64,000 nucleotides of DNA from Paracentrotus lividus (Eukaryota > Echinodermata > Echinoidea > Camarodonta > Echinidae), in NCBI GenBank assembly GCA_940671915.1, contig CALNVZ010002974.1:20925017-20989016 (forward strand). The letters are read 5' to 3'. A model generated the notes under the pieces. It saw nothing but the letters and a program-made list of their open reading frames with translations, did not search any database and was not told where the DNA came from. This document shows, piece after piece, positions 39,501-54,286 of this stretch. How positions within the stretch are numbered: position 1 is the stretch's first letter; every line of letters begins with the position of its first letter. The position numbers and the translations under genes were made by a program.

Positions 39501-42500
39501 TTTGTATTATCCAGAACCTGTCTACAAAGATCACCGGTCTACAATTGTCACTTTTTCTGTTTTCCTTAGTTGGTCTTACTAATAGACAGGTTTGACTGTG
39601 TATAAATGTGTACTAAGGCATGTCACTCATTGGGGGAAAATCTATTCTGTTGTTAACAAAAATCAAGTGAAAATCTACATTTTAAAGAATTGTGGTCTTG
39701 AAGTTTATGTCATTTCTCCCTAATATTTACCCATGGTCTTGTTTTAAGGTGGGGCTTGCATTGACTTTGGAGGGTTACTTCATAGTCTGAAATAATAACA
39801 TCATCGAAGCTTAATAAAAACAATGGGGAAATTGTGATGAACCTGGGCTTACTCATTAACCTCGACTTCAGTTTTAGGTTGAAAATTGTTAATTTAGACT
39901 ATGGTCAACAATGCCCTTTTCTATTATAATGTGTTGGTGTATTATGATATCTACATAAACATGTATCTCAAACAGCTATCACTTTGTCATTATCTTGGAA
40001 GAGAAAATTAACTTCAAGATTTTACTCTAGTTCCCTCGATGATTAGCGATGCTATGTCAGGTAGACTTCTTTCAAAACAAATTACCTTTTCTTTGTTTTT
40101 ATTTGTTTGTCAACAGTTCTAAATTTTGGTAAGCAGCAATTGACTTTTAGCCTTGACTAATTGTTTGTTGTTGCAATAATGCTGAAAGTGGCACTTTTTT
40201 TTCCTTTTTTTTTTTTTTTGTTATGGAGGAATGGCAGAAGTTTTTCAAGTGTGAATTCTTTATTTTCTAATTTAAGGGAAAATGTTGAATTGATTGTCTC
40301 TCTCACTCCTGTTGTTTGGATGACAAGATAACAAACGTGTGTTTTCCCGCTGTATACTGAGAACTTTTTATAAAGCCGAATGAATCATAATTGTCAGGCA
40401 TGCTTGCAAGAAATTCTGTTCAAACAAAGACATCTTTAAATAGATTAATGTCAGATAATTTAAATTATATTACGTCTTTATATGTTTATGCAGTCATGAG
40501 TGAAATAAACGATTGACAAGAGGGATGTTCTATGTTTCTTCAGCCCACATATATGCGGGCTAAGTATACAACGGGTTAAAGAACTTCACCTTCCCACAGA
40601 AAGGCTGTTGATGTATATGCATTGCCATTACGCATGCAGTCTTTCTGCAGGAAGGCGACGTCCAGTGCTTTATAACATACACTCACCATTAAATGTTTAA
40701 ATCATGTTCTTCAAATGTTTTAATTAGAAATTGTGTTCTTGTGTTGTTATACAGAAGGTGTGAATTGAAAGTTTTGAATTGTTAGTAAAATTCCTATGAA
40801 ATAATTATTGTTACTAGCATGTATTTCATAACATTTGGACTATGATTTCATTAAATAACCATGGAAAAGTCTGGGTATTATTAAACATCAGTTTGCATTA
40901 ATACCACATTAACAATGTTTGTTTTATTGATGATTGACTGTGCCTATCAAGCAATCATGTTTTAAATTACATTAATGCATTGGTACAGGCATGGAGTGAA
41001 TATATTTGCTATATTATTATTTCCTGCTTGACCAAATTGTGTGTAGTGCAAAAGAAAATGAACAAAATCTGTAAATGACATAAGCTGCAGATTGTTTTCT
41101 GTTTATCCACCTACTTGTGTGAGCAAACCAATGTCAAAAATTGATGAAAAGACACCTTAAAATTGAAGTTGAAATAACAAGAATTTTATAGAGCATTTAC
41201 TTTGAGAATGCCTGTCCCTGTTTTTAATTCTAAGAATTTCGAAAAGTGTTTTGAAACATTCCATAAGAAGTGACAATAAGAATTTAAAATTGATACAGAT
41301 TAAGAATTACTTCCTGTTAGGCAGAGTGGGCAGTATTATGCTCTCCATTACAAATGTACATATACTTTCTGTCCTTCTCATTCATGACCATGTTTGAATG
41401 TCTAACAAATAGTGCACAGCTTTGAGTGTGTTAATGGGGATGCAGTGCATAGAGGGCATTTACATCATGGGTCAAACACAAAGTCTAATGCATGATATCT
41501 GTTCATACAGGCCTGGTAAGACGGGGATGACAGCGTCAGGTAGAGGGGTCTTATCTATGGCTGGTCTCTCATACGGCGTGGTCAGGGTAGACACAGACGA
41601 CAAGCTGACATCGTTAACACTTCAAGATGTGGGTGTGGTCATGCCAGGAGGTGAGCATCAGATTCACTCAGTGTCCTGCGTATAGGATGTTAAATGGATA
41701 CCCTGTGGGTTTGAAGAGTACTGCCTTTGACATGTTCGGAACCCACTGTACTCTTCAGAAAAGAGTACTTACGGGAACTTGGTGTAGTGGTTAAACTGCT
41801 GTTTTCAGTGTGAAATACTAGTAGTAGATACCCAATAGTAATAGTGATTGAGTTTACTTAATTTCTTCTTTCTGCTCATAGCATTGTTCTCGGGAACAAA
41901 AGCAAGGTAAGAGAGGGTCATGTGATTATTGAAGTAAATATTTCTTTTGACTATAATAGACTGGTTCACTCAGTGATTATCATTTATAGGTGTTTCTTTC
42001 CTGGGGAAATTGTAACAAGATATTCAAACAACCTGTTATTTAAAAAAAAATGAACTACAGTATTTGGAATCCAGTTTGCATACATTAGATTTTGCTATGT
42101 CAGGCAAGTCTCTGACAAGGTTCTGATTGTCAAGAACAACCTTTATTTGAAATATATTTACAAAATTAGCAAACTGGTCTAATAAATGTGCAGTTAAATA
42201 TCCCTAACATCATTTTTACCTCCCTCTTCCCTGATTCATCTAGCTGCCATGGTAGTGGTGAAGATCGAGGGTCCACCAATCCTGTGCAAGACAGACGAGA
42301 TCGGAGAACTCTGTGTGTCATCAGAGTCTGTGGGTGGATCCTTCTGGGGTCTGAAGGGCAAGACTAATGCTACATTCAATGTGAGTGTGTTGAATATATA
42401 GAGTCTCAGAAAAAGGATGATCAGTCAATTTTTGAGATGAAAACAAGCAATTTATAAAAAATAAACAGTGTTACTTTAATTAATTTTGTCTTCTTTCTCT

Positions 42501-45500
42501 TGACACCTAATACAATACAAAAGAACGATGCATGGATGAGCAAAAAGTTTGAAATTTTAATGTAAAATTTGAATTGCGCAGATCAGAGCACAGCTAATCG
42601 CATTGGGTCCTTATAGCAAGTGATTCGCATTCATTGAGAGATTAGAGCTGCATGTGGCTCTTAAAATTGAAGAGGAAAGTGACTGAGAGGTTACTGTTGC
42701 CATAGCATGTCTAAATTTTTGTCCCCACCCCTTTTTAATATGAAATACGATATACACTTCTGTTTGTTTCAAATATCAGGTGACTGCATTAACAGACTAT
42801 GAGCAGCCAATCAGTGATCAGCACTTCGTAAGAACAGGACTTCTTGGATTCCTTGGACCTGTAAGTCCTATTTTCATTTCAAGTTTTCTCAAATGCTCAT
42901 GTTCACATGTAGTTATATTTTGGTACATTATTTTTGTATAGCAAGAGCCAATAATATACAACTGCATTGTGGTATGGGTGCAGGATCAGAGTTTATGACC
43001 TTTCTTTCTTCTCTTTGTTCCACATGGTCAAAATATTGTCAATTTGGTCTTCTTTTTCTTATAAGAATGAGGTTGATGTCTTTTATCGCAGGGGTATATG
43101 ACAGATGTATCACTTCTGTTTCTCATTTCTGACTTGTATAATGTGATAAAGAAGAATGTAGGAATAAAGTAAATAATAAATAACAAAAACTTAAATTTTG
43201 AAGATCATCTAAATAATTGTGTTGTTTTTACTCAGGGTGGTCTGGTGTTTGTGTGTGGTAAGGTTGATGGTCTCATGATCATCAGTGGGAGAAGGCATAA
43301 CATGGATGACATCATCGCAACAGTGCTGGCTGTCGAACCTCTCAAGTTCATCTACAGAGGGAGGTATGTAGATACAGTAAATTTCAACTTTGTCTAAAGA
43401 CTATTCTCATCCCACATGGTCTAATTCCATTTTGTCAATTACCTGTTAATAGACCAAATATTCATTTGGGAAATAGACGAGAATACAATGAGACAATTTG
43501 ATTATTAGACAAATTGGAAATTAGACCAAGTACGTTTTAAAGCAAGCGACAAAAATTAGACCAAGTGATAATTAGACGAAGTATGTAGTAGAATAAGTTG
43601 AAATTAGACCAAATTAGGCCAAATGTTTTTTTCCCATGTGATAAATAAGTCAATTAGATAATTAGACCAACTGCTGTGATACCAAGTGTATAGACCTGCT
43701 GATAGGGCAAAGGTGCATGGGGTCCATATGGTTTTGCCCCTGAAGGCTTCTGAACATAAAGTATGGGGGAATTAACAAACTAGACATTCATTCATCATTT
43801 CTCACCTATTTGTTCAAGTTTGACACACATCGTTTTATCCTTCCACAGGATTGCAGTGTTCTCCATCAAAGTCCTGAAGGATGATAGAATAATCATTATT
43901 GCTGAACAGAGACCAGAAGCCTCAGAAGAAGAGGTAAAACATCCCTATATCTATCAGTGTGACTGCCCAGTTGTCACCACAAGAGCTTGGCTGTGGCTCA
44001 ATCCATTTATGACAATGGGGGTTTAATGATTAAAAGTGGTACATGAGGAATATACAAATATTTAAATGAACAAGAAGCTTTGATTTAAAGTCACATTTAT
44101 AGTGGATGTTACTTAATATCAATCTAGGGATTTAAAAATAGGTAGCTGTATGTATTAGAACAAAACATTTGATTTCTAAATAAAGAATAGGAATACATGT
44201 ATTTTTCACTCTTAATTTGCTTCTTTTTTATTATCCTCTTTTCTTACATTCAAAATCATTATGAGGGTAATTTTCTGTATGCAAAATAATAATATGAAAA
44301 GCACATTATTGCATATTTCCCTATTTCCTTACCTTAAAAATCATTTTAAGGGTAATTTTCTGTATGAATAATAATAATATGAATAGGATTGTTGCATACC
44401 CCCCTGAAAATAATAGCTATTACATTTCTTTATTGTCCTCCCTGCTGCACAGTGTTTCCAATGGATGAGTAGAGTACTACAGGCTGTGGACAGCATACAC
44501 CAGGTGGGAGTCTACTGTCTGGCATTAGTTCCTCCAAACTCACTCCCCAAGGTAAGATTGAGTGTCTGTTAGCTTGTGCTTATTTATGCATTTGGTATTA
44601 TTTTAGCATGGTACATGTAGCTCCTTCAGTACACTTACCACTGTGGGCCTGTTAGTATATTAAATAAACAATCATAAATGCTGCCGTATTATTATAGTTG
44701 TTAGTAAATATAAGTATCATGTAATAAATGGACTACAACGCCAACAGCTGAAGAAGTCTTCCACAATCTGCCAAAATCTTCAGGATAAAAGGAGGCAGTG
44801 TATCAAGAAGAAGATAAAGATGAATAACAGCACTTGGATACTGGCTTATACTAGCGTATCCAACTGACAATAGAAATTGCCATTGCCCAATGCATGCAAA
44901 AAAATGCCGTAGTTAGAATTTAAAGACAAGAATTATTTTTGCTATCATATTCAGGTTTTTTTTTTTTTTTTTTTCATAATTAGACTCCCCTTGGAGGAAT
45001 CCACCTGTCTGAAACCAAGCAAAGATTCATCAATGGAGCTCTTCATCCTACAAACGTTCTCATGTGCCCTCACACGTAAGTACATCAAAGATATTATAAA
45101 TAGGTAGATAAAGAATATATAAGAATAATATGGGAGTACTCCATTAGTAAGGGGTCTTCAAAACTTTCCTAGCCTGTACGTACCAACACGTATAATTTGG
45201 GTGAGTGACTACAGTGATTGTAGAACTTTTCTAAAAGTTGTATGGAAAATATAGATAGAAGAATGAATAGCTATAGTCTTTCAACAATGGCCTTTGACCT
45301 TTATGGTTGTATAATTTGCATACCATATCCAATCTACATGTAGTATAAATCAGTATAACATTCGTGGTATAAGGAAATATTTCTTACTCTAACTCCCATT
45401 TTGCTAGATTGGATGTTCGATCTTGTTAAACTCCGAACAGGGCAGCAGCAACTCCCATCTTTTAGCGCTTCGTATCTTTTTAAAGAAAAGGCGCTATATA

Positions 45501-48500
45501 AATGATTAGTATTATTATTATATTATTATTAACATCTTTTGGTATAGCGCAGCTTGGGATCAAACCCAAAACCTCTCGATCGTGGGGCGGATGCTCAGTC
45601 CACTGAGCCAACACACAGGCACAAAATCACAACAATATTAATAACAAACTCAATTATTAATTTGAATTTAAGGTGTGTCACCAATCTACCAAAGCCAAGG
45701 ATAAAGCCTACAAACATTAGTCCTGCTTCAGTAATGATGATTTATTCATGACAATAAATACAACTCCCGACATTGTGAATAACAAACTGAATTATTATTT
45801 TGAACTTAAGGTGTGTCACCAATCTACCAAAGCCAAGAATAAAGCCTACAGATGTTGGTCCTGCATCGGTCATGATGGGTAACCTAGTAGCAGGATCACG
45901 CATAGCTGGAGCATCAGGGAGAGAGATAGGTTCATGGGATGAAGATACTGAGACATCGAGAAAGGTACACACTCTCACAATCTATTCAAGGGATTATGTA
46001 ACTTTTTTGAGGTTTCCATTGATATGAGCTGTGGGGCTCCAGCATGAGTTTTTTGCATTTAATATTGTGTAAAGATGAAGCTTGAAAAAAAAATTATTTC
46101 CTGAGGATCATTACATGTTTCACAATGAAAAAAAATGTGTTAGTGACCAGAAATGCGAGATTATTTTTTCGTCATAGACTGCAGTGTTAACTAAGGTGTA
46201 ACAAGGTACGCTTTTGTAAATGGTGCAAATCAATCATAGTTGTATAAATGATATTGTCATATTTTGGAAAATGTTTTATATTTTTGGCTGTTCATTCCTC
46301 CTTCTGAAAATTAATTTTAAACACACAGACGTTTCAAAAATATTAATATTGTCCAAATATATGCTACATTCAGAGACAGGTTTAGTAACTAATATCTAAG
46401 GGGTTGAGGAGTGAAATTTCTTTTAGGGTGCAGCCCCCTAAAAAACTAAATAAACGATTCATAATACATCACATGGATTATAATGTAGTTAACCTTGAAT
46501 CTAAATTTACTTGTATCAGTTGAATATGCTTTTTACCTCACTTTGTAATTAATTATCCACAATCCTTGTTCAATGTACAGAACCAATTCTTGGCAGAGGT
46601 CTTGCAGTGGAGAGCGCAAAGTACACCAGACCATGTCCTCTTCTCACTTCTTAACAACAAGGTAAGTAGGAAACATCTCTACAATGTCAAAAGCTTGTGT
46701 AACTTTTAAAATGTTTTTATTGTTAAAAGTTTTTATGAAGGAATAGAGAAATCAGTTTTCTTAATAAAATATTTCAAGCTATTATGTGTGTGAAATGATA
46801 TGTGTTGTACAAGAAATTGATTTCCTTGGGGCAAGTCATTGGAGCAGACAACACTATCGTTTCTTATTATAAAGAAAAAGAATTCACTTATTTTACAAGT
46901 TTCAGATTTCTCTTTCTTTCTTACATGCTGTCTCATTTGTCATCCATTCTATATCTGCTCAACTTTCTCTTAACTTTCCCTGTCTGTCTTGCTTGCCCTA
47001 AGTCCTGTCCATCGAGGCTTATGACAGATCTCTAGTAGTTTGAGAAAGATACTAAAAATCCCTTTAACCTACCCTTTCCAGGGTCAAGTTGGCATGACAC
47101 TGAACTGCAGTCAGCTTCACAAGCGAGCTGAGCGGGTAGCCCTGTTGCTTCAAGAGAAAGGCAAGGTCAACTCTGGTGACCACGTTGCTCTCATCTATCC
47201 TCCTGGTCTGGACCTTATTGTAGCCTTCTATGGATGTCTCTATGTTGGTGAGTATACTATTGGCCTTATGCCAAAAGGGCATTAAAGGCCGCCGTACACC
47301 ATACGACTTGCGACTGACCGACTTTGGATCTGAAATAACAAAGCGCATTACAAATTATACGCCCTTATTTATTTCACATCCAAATTGAGTCAGTCGTATG
47401 GTGTGCGGTGGCCTTCAAGAACTGTGGCAGTGGGCTTTCTTGGGAAGTCTATCTTAATTTGCTGACCCCAGAATTTGTGAAAAGCAGAGGAAATACCTGT
47501 CTTGAAGCTAAATTTCTGGACTACAGCGAAACAACCTGTTCACCATAGACATGCTTTGGGCATTATCGGGCCAGGGAGAGTTAGATTTAAAGACTTTGCC
47601 AGATGGAGTGATGGGTGTAATATGCAAGGCAGTACTTAAGGTCTAGCAGTGGTGATAAAACTCAGGTGATGGACAACCACTATTCCCTGACTTTAACATT
47701 TTTAAAGGCCATTCATATTGTACACATACTAAAAATGGAAAGGCTCTTTTGGCATAAGGCTGTCCATGGGACAGCATTCTAGCGCAATCAGCTGATTGCT
47801 GTACATTGTATGTGTTCGTTGTATTGTGTAGGCTACTCATATATATTCACTTTCTACACAAATCTGTTAACATAGGTGTAACGCATCTTACCATGTGTGC
47901 TTTTGTGTTCATTTTATAGGTGCTGTTCCTGTAACTGTACGTCCTCCCCATGCCCAGAGCCTTGTGACAACCCTGCCTACAGTACGTATGGTAGTAGAGG
48001 TCAGCAAATCAGTAGTGGTCCTCTCCACGGCAACCATCATCAAACTCCTCAAGTCAAAGGTCAGTGAGGTTATTTGTAGATCAAGAATTTTTCATTTTAC
48101 AATTTTTTGGGGGTAGGGGAAAGGGAGGGAGTAGTTTGTGGTATCTCCCTTGAAATGGCAGTATCTCAATCAAACAAGATAAAGACGCAAGTGAACAATC
48201 TTCAAACTTTGATTGAATTCTTTTGTGACAAGTAAGTTTTTCCTGAAGAACATAGTTATTGATATAACTATTCATTTATATTAAGTCTTGATATTTCTAA
48301 TAACTAATTTTAAATGTTATGCACTGTATAAGTATCAACTATTATTATTATTATTATTATTTCTATAATGTTTTCTTTCCCATTTTTTTTTTAAAGTGCT
48401 GTGTTACTTTTTATTTCTAGTGCCTGTAGACATGCAACATTACAAAATTGACCTTGATTTGATTTTCAGGAGGCGATGGGAACAGTGGACATCAAGACAT

Positions 48501-51500
48501 GGCCTCCTCTTCTAGATACGGATGACCTCCCTAAGAAGAAACTTGCTAATATTTACCGAGCACCCACCCCTGAGATGCTATGCTTCCTTGATTTCAGTGT
48601 CTCAACGACAGGCATGCTTGCTGGGGTCAAGGTTTGTTACATTACATTGTAATAATAATAATAATAATAATAATGATAATAACTTTTTTCACCCAGGGTA
48701 GCCACTTTAGTTCTTAATGATCTAGTCTCCCAGCAGGCACTGCATAACATAATGTTACTATTACCCCTCTCCATTAAAAGAAGGCAGAGGGTCCCATTTT
48801 TAAAGTCTTTGGTATGACTCGACCGGGAATCGAACTCACGGTCTCCCGTTCATGAGGCAGACGCTCTACTGATTGAGCCAACATGTCCGGTTGCTTGTTA
48901 TCGTTTTTGATTTATTGATTGAATTTATTAATCCCTGCAAACCCACATCAGCCAAAAAGACTGCTTTTAAAGCATGACTGGGTTGTTTTTAGTTTTTACG
49001 GTTCTATCGTTTCTAATATAAATATTTACGCTACCTCATTTCGACTAAAATACAAAAATAAAAAGCAAGACAAACAACAGTTATAATTACCTATATCTTC
49101 ATTGTGAAGTTTATATCCATTAAAGATATTTCATCCCTATTTGAAGTTAACATGGAAGTAAAGTAAATTTCAAATCACATTTCAGTATCAAAAGTTATTT
49201 GATGGTAATTTTCCAGATTGTGGGTGATAATGGAAGGTTTATCTTTAATTCTAGTAGCAATGAAGAACTTACAATGCTCACATTTTGCTTGCATTTGGAA
49301 AAAGATACATGGTTGCTGGTTTCATTCTTTCTTCATGTCACAGAAGTGCCCTATCAACCTCATTGAAGTTGAAGTCAGAATTCAGAATTTGATTGTTGTA
49401 AGATATTGATCACAAGTGTTGCCTGAGCAAGTCCCAAACAATCAACTTGTATCAGGGAACGAGAATGTAGGCAATTTCTTCAATGAATTATAATGAAATA
49501 TTCCTCTTCTTTCTCTATAGATGTCCCACGCAGCTGCTAGTGCAGTATGCAGAGCCCAGAAGCTTGCCTGTGAACTATACCCTTCCAGAGTCGTATGTCT
49601 GTGTTTAGACCCCTACTGTGGGCTAGGCTTTGTCCTATGGGTACTCAGCAGGTAAGAAAATAGCCTCCCCCTTTTAAAGCAAAATTATTGTTGTGGCCAT
49701 GAGATTGAATTGTGGAAGAAACTGTCTCAAAGTGATTGGAAAAGGCTGATAACAGTTCACCTGATACTTGTTGTGTGCTGTGAGGTTTTTAAGAAAAAAT
49801 GCTAAGAAATTGACCCAATTCTGCAGAGAGTAATTTGCAATTTACACAAAAATGCATGTATAGGCCCAAACATATATATTTTGCCCAAACATTTTAACTG
49901 TTTTTGGTCGTATTTTGACTATAAGGGCATTTGAAGTGCAATCCTTTGCAGTGAACCTTTCTACTCTAATATTCTACCTTAATTCCATAAAAATAATTTG
50001 AAAGCTCATATTAATTGTATTCACTATTCCCACTACTTTACTCTCTTTAATGTTTCCCTGTAGTGTTGTATTGCCTGTATCTAGCGTGCCTTTATAGTCC
50101 CATTTATCTCTCTGCATGATTCTTGTTCATACATTTCAACTTGTCTAGATAGCCATATATGACTTTCCTCATCAAGCCAACATTTCGTACCGTTTATACT
50201 TGTTCAAATATCTGATTAATGGCTTTTGTAGTGTAAACTGTACTTTTAACAAGTATATCATTTTGTTTCATTTTTCAGTGTGTACTCCGGGCACCAGTCA
50301 ATCCTGATTCCTCCAACAGAAATTGAGACCAACCCAGCTCTTTGGCTGACGGCACTCAGTCAACACAAAGGTAAGTAAATTAAAGGGAAAGTCTGGCCTC
50401 TTATTTACTTTGGTTTCAATTAAAGCAGAAAAGTAAGAGCCAGTTCAGTGGAAATTTGCAAAAACTTTGTTAATGGATAAGAATGTGATGAAATTTCAAT
50501 ATTCTGATCAATTGAATGAAAACAACAAAGCAGAAACTCTGTGTTGTCACAAGTAAAGGGCTGTCCTATTACCTTTGTATTGAAAATTAGTTAATATTTT
50601 TTCTCCATGTTTGTTGTTCAACAGATACATTTAAAACTAATTTGTATGTGTGCTTTAAAACAAATTATAAGTGTGTGTCTAAGCACACTATTACTGTATA
50701 AGCTAATATATTTGTGTACATAAACTTTCCCGAGTGAGGACTTCTGGTGCATATTCGCATGTCATTAAATTTGAGTTCACAGTTATCAAAGTGTCATTTA
50801 TTTTTTTTAAATATACAAGGAAATACTTTGTCACTCGTGAAATTTGCTAAAGTAGAACCCCCGTGAAAGTTATAGCTTATACAGTATTACATATTTGAAT
50901 AATTTCTTGAGAGAGAAAAGTAGATTTTATTGCATTTATTCTTATTCTTATTTCTACCCATCTGTGTCTATTGTTCTATTTATCTTGATGCTTCCCTTTT
51001 TAATTTGTCTCCCTTACTTTGATCTTGTAGTGCGTGACACATTCTGTTCCTACTCGGTCATGGAGATCTGTACAAAGGGGCTCGGCCAGAGCGTCACAAC
51101 ACTCAAGGTATCTACAACAATAATAATATATAACATTTCTGTAGTGCTTCATACAGTCCACCAGTAATTTAAGAAGGATCAGACGTAGAGGAAACTGGCA
51201 TAGATACATTAATTTCTTTGTTACTGGGGGGTTGATAAATAGATCAAATAAACTAAAGAAAGTATGTCCAGCTCTATGCCAGTGATAGAGGATGAAGGAC
51301 AAAGAAAAGAAAGGTATACATCATTCACAAAGCTTGCTGGAAGAGATGTGATATGCTTTAAGAAAAAAGAGTCCATGATAAGATGCCTTCCAGATGTGAA
51401 TGAAAAAAATTGTTCCACAGTTTGGCAAGAGTAAATTTAAACAGGGACCCTACAACACCATCACTGAAAATTACAATCTTGACCGCTCCTTGAAACTCTT

Positions 51501-54247
51501 TTGTGAAGCCCTGGTTATGGATTTATGTGTCATAAAGTGTGCCTTGTTTGCTGACTTCATTACAACAATTCCTGCCTTTGATTAACAATAATATTTATTA
51601 TTTTTATAATCAACTCTGTTATAGAGATATATGTTAAAAACTTTAATGATTAAAACTTATTTGCTTTGTAGACAAGAGGCATCTTATTGTCAGCTGTGAG
51701 GTACTGCGTTGTGGTTGCAGAAGAAAGACCCAGAGTAGCTCTCACAAACTCATTCTCCAAGCTCTTCTCAAGTCTGGGTCTATCACCTCGAGCCGTCAGT
51801 ACGTCCTTTGGATGCAGGGTCAACATGGCCATTGCTTTACAGGTAAGCTCCTCAAACCTGTGTAGAAAGACCACTCAGGGGATACAGAAAAAGTGGTCTT
51901 TTAGTATGTTTATATCCATTTAGTCTAACAGCATTTAGTCCATTTATCTGATTGTTTAATACTGCTTGGGCTAAAATCAAAGTTTTCCTTGGTCTAATGC
52001 ATACTCGATCCATTGACCACCTGGTCTTATTGCCAATTTGTTTAATAGCCAAATGACCTAATTGCATTTTCTGCTTAAAAAAGTCCATTAGACCAACTCT
52101 TTTATAGACAAAACGGAATTAGACCATGTGGGATGAGACCAAAAGAGTATTATTCAAAGTGGGATTAGACCAAATGGCAATTTACCTTTTAGTACAAGCA
52201 GGTTATTTTCAATATGGGTTTCAGGCTATGTTTGAAAATAAAGGGAGTGAGGTTTTTGGTCAAGGTGGTTCCAAAACAGGGAAACTGTAAACTATTCTGT
52301 GAAGGAAGCCCTTCCAAGTAATGGCAGCAAAAACAAGATGTATGATATAAGCATACTGTGCTTTGAATTTCTGTAGCTTGTAATAGTAGTAGAAGATACA
52401 CAATGGTTCCTATTTTTGTATCAGACCAGACACAGTTCTTTGGAGAGAAAATAACTTGTCTTTAATCCATGTTCTTCATTCTCTATTTTGTGAATGTTAT
52501 CCTAAACAACATTACTCTATTAATATAAATTAATTAATTAATCTATTGTTTTATTTTAAAAAGTAATCATAAATGATGAAATTGTGATGAATTTCAAATT
52601 GCAACTATTTCCTTTTTCTGTCATGACTTTCCTCAGGGGGCATCAAGTCCAGATCCTACCACAGTGTATGTTGATACTAGAGCTCTGAGGAATGACCGGG
52701 TAACGATCGTTGAGAAAGGGAGCCCTCACAGTCTGTGTGTCATGGAGTCTGGCAAGGTAAAATTGGTGGCGTTGTAACCCCAGTTATATCTCCAAGTTGA
52801 CAAAAATGACTACATGTAGATGTTAAGTTTAATAATAATGGTGGCTTCTTATATAGTGCTCTTACATGATGCTCATGGTGCATTACAAAGAATGTTTTAC
52901 ACATTATTACCCCGGTTATACATGTAGCTGATTGGCCAAGTATGTAGAGCTTCAAGCATATCGGGTACCCATTTCCACCTGGGTGGAGTGTGAAGCAATG
53001 CTGATAAAATGCCTTGCTTAAGGACATAAGTGCCCGTACCGGGAATCGAACTCATGACCTTTGCATTTCCAGTCAAGTGATACGACCACTAGACTAGGAC
53101 ACTGGTTGTTTCAAATTTGCAATTGCTTGTAACAATGTATGTCACAGGGTACAGATGTAAGAGCAAGGAAGTAAAAAGCGAATTTAGTTTTGCAACTGCA
53201 CTTGAGCAAAGATCATTTGAATCATAACCATTAACATATAATTTGGTGAGGCATAATCCAATCATATTGTAATCATGGAAATATTCACGGTACATTAATT
53301 TTCACGGATTTTGCCCAAAGATCGTAAGGCGCAAATTGAAAAACACACAAATATATGAGTATGCTTTCTTATGCATACTTTGAATGGGTTCAGTTGAATT
53401 TGTACGTAAATGCAGCGCAACTTTAAGAACCCACATATATGTTTTGAGGCCTCTAAGCGGGAAAAATTAATTGCGCAAAAATAACAGTGAATACAGTAGT
53501 TCAAGTATGTAAACTGTACCTTCCTAATTGTACTGGCGCAAATACATGTTTTCTTTTCCAACGAGAAAGCAATTAAAAGCTTTTTATTTCAAGCATTACT
53601 ATCAGTTTTCAAGAATAAGACCCTCTTATGCCTCTAAATCTGTGGGTATTTGGGGTATTTTGAGATGGAAAGCAGAGATAAATTTTTTTCTATTCTTACC
53701 ATTCAAAATAACTCATTATTGGGTAAAGCTACCACACATAGTTTTGAGAATTTATTATAAAGGTGATCATTATATTGTACATGTATATATGCTTCTGTGG
53801 TTCTGAATGTTAAATATTCTTTTATTGCTAGATTTTGCCTGGAGTGAAGGTTGTAATAGCACATCCTGAGACCATGGGACAGTGTGCAGACTCGCATCTA
53901 GGAGAGGTGAGTTTCTGGATGATTAGTTATGTCTGGAAGTGACTTTTCAAGAAGTCACTATACAAATGATGCAACACAAATAGGGGTCCGATCAGAAACT
54001 TTTTGTTGGCAAAGCCAAGATACATCGAGATTGCAAAATCTTATGATATGGTTTTGTTACACCATGGGGTTATTTACCTAAGGAGAGCTTTCACTAGGTG
54101 ACCCTGCAAGCATCTCCAGACCAATAGTGGACAACCACCGTTGATATATTTTATTTATTCAATATTTCAACAGGGTAGCCCGTTCCACACAAGTTGGTCT
54201 TCAACACATATATACAATTAAAATTGAATACAATTCAGTGTATCATT

Positions 54248-54286
<39 letters not shown>

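Larger units (their letters stand above)
39383..41510 (+). other. DIP2 intron 16, 2.1 kb
   Basis: AT-rich intron with a MITE-like element (39456-39597), a T run (40205-40219) and the right part of a 'CGGGTTAA' element (40537-40580). No gene seen. Confidence 0.5.

Noticed and set aside
48816-48893. Possible tRNA gene on the - strand
   Set aside because: Good A and B boxes, but joined to a SINE body and AAT tail; a tRNA-derived SINE.
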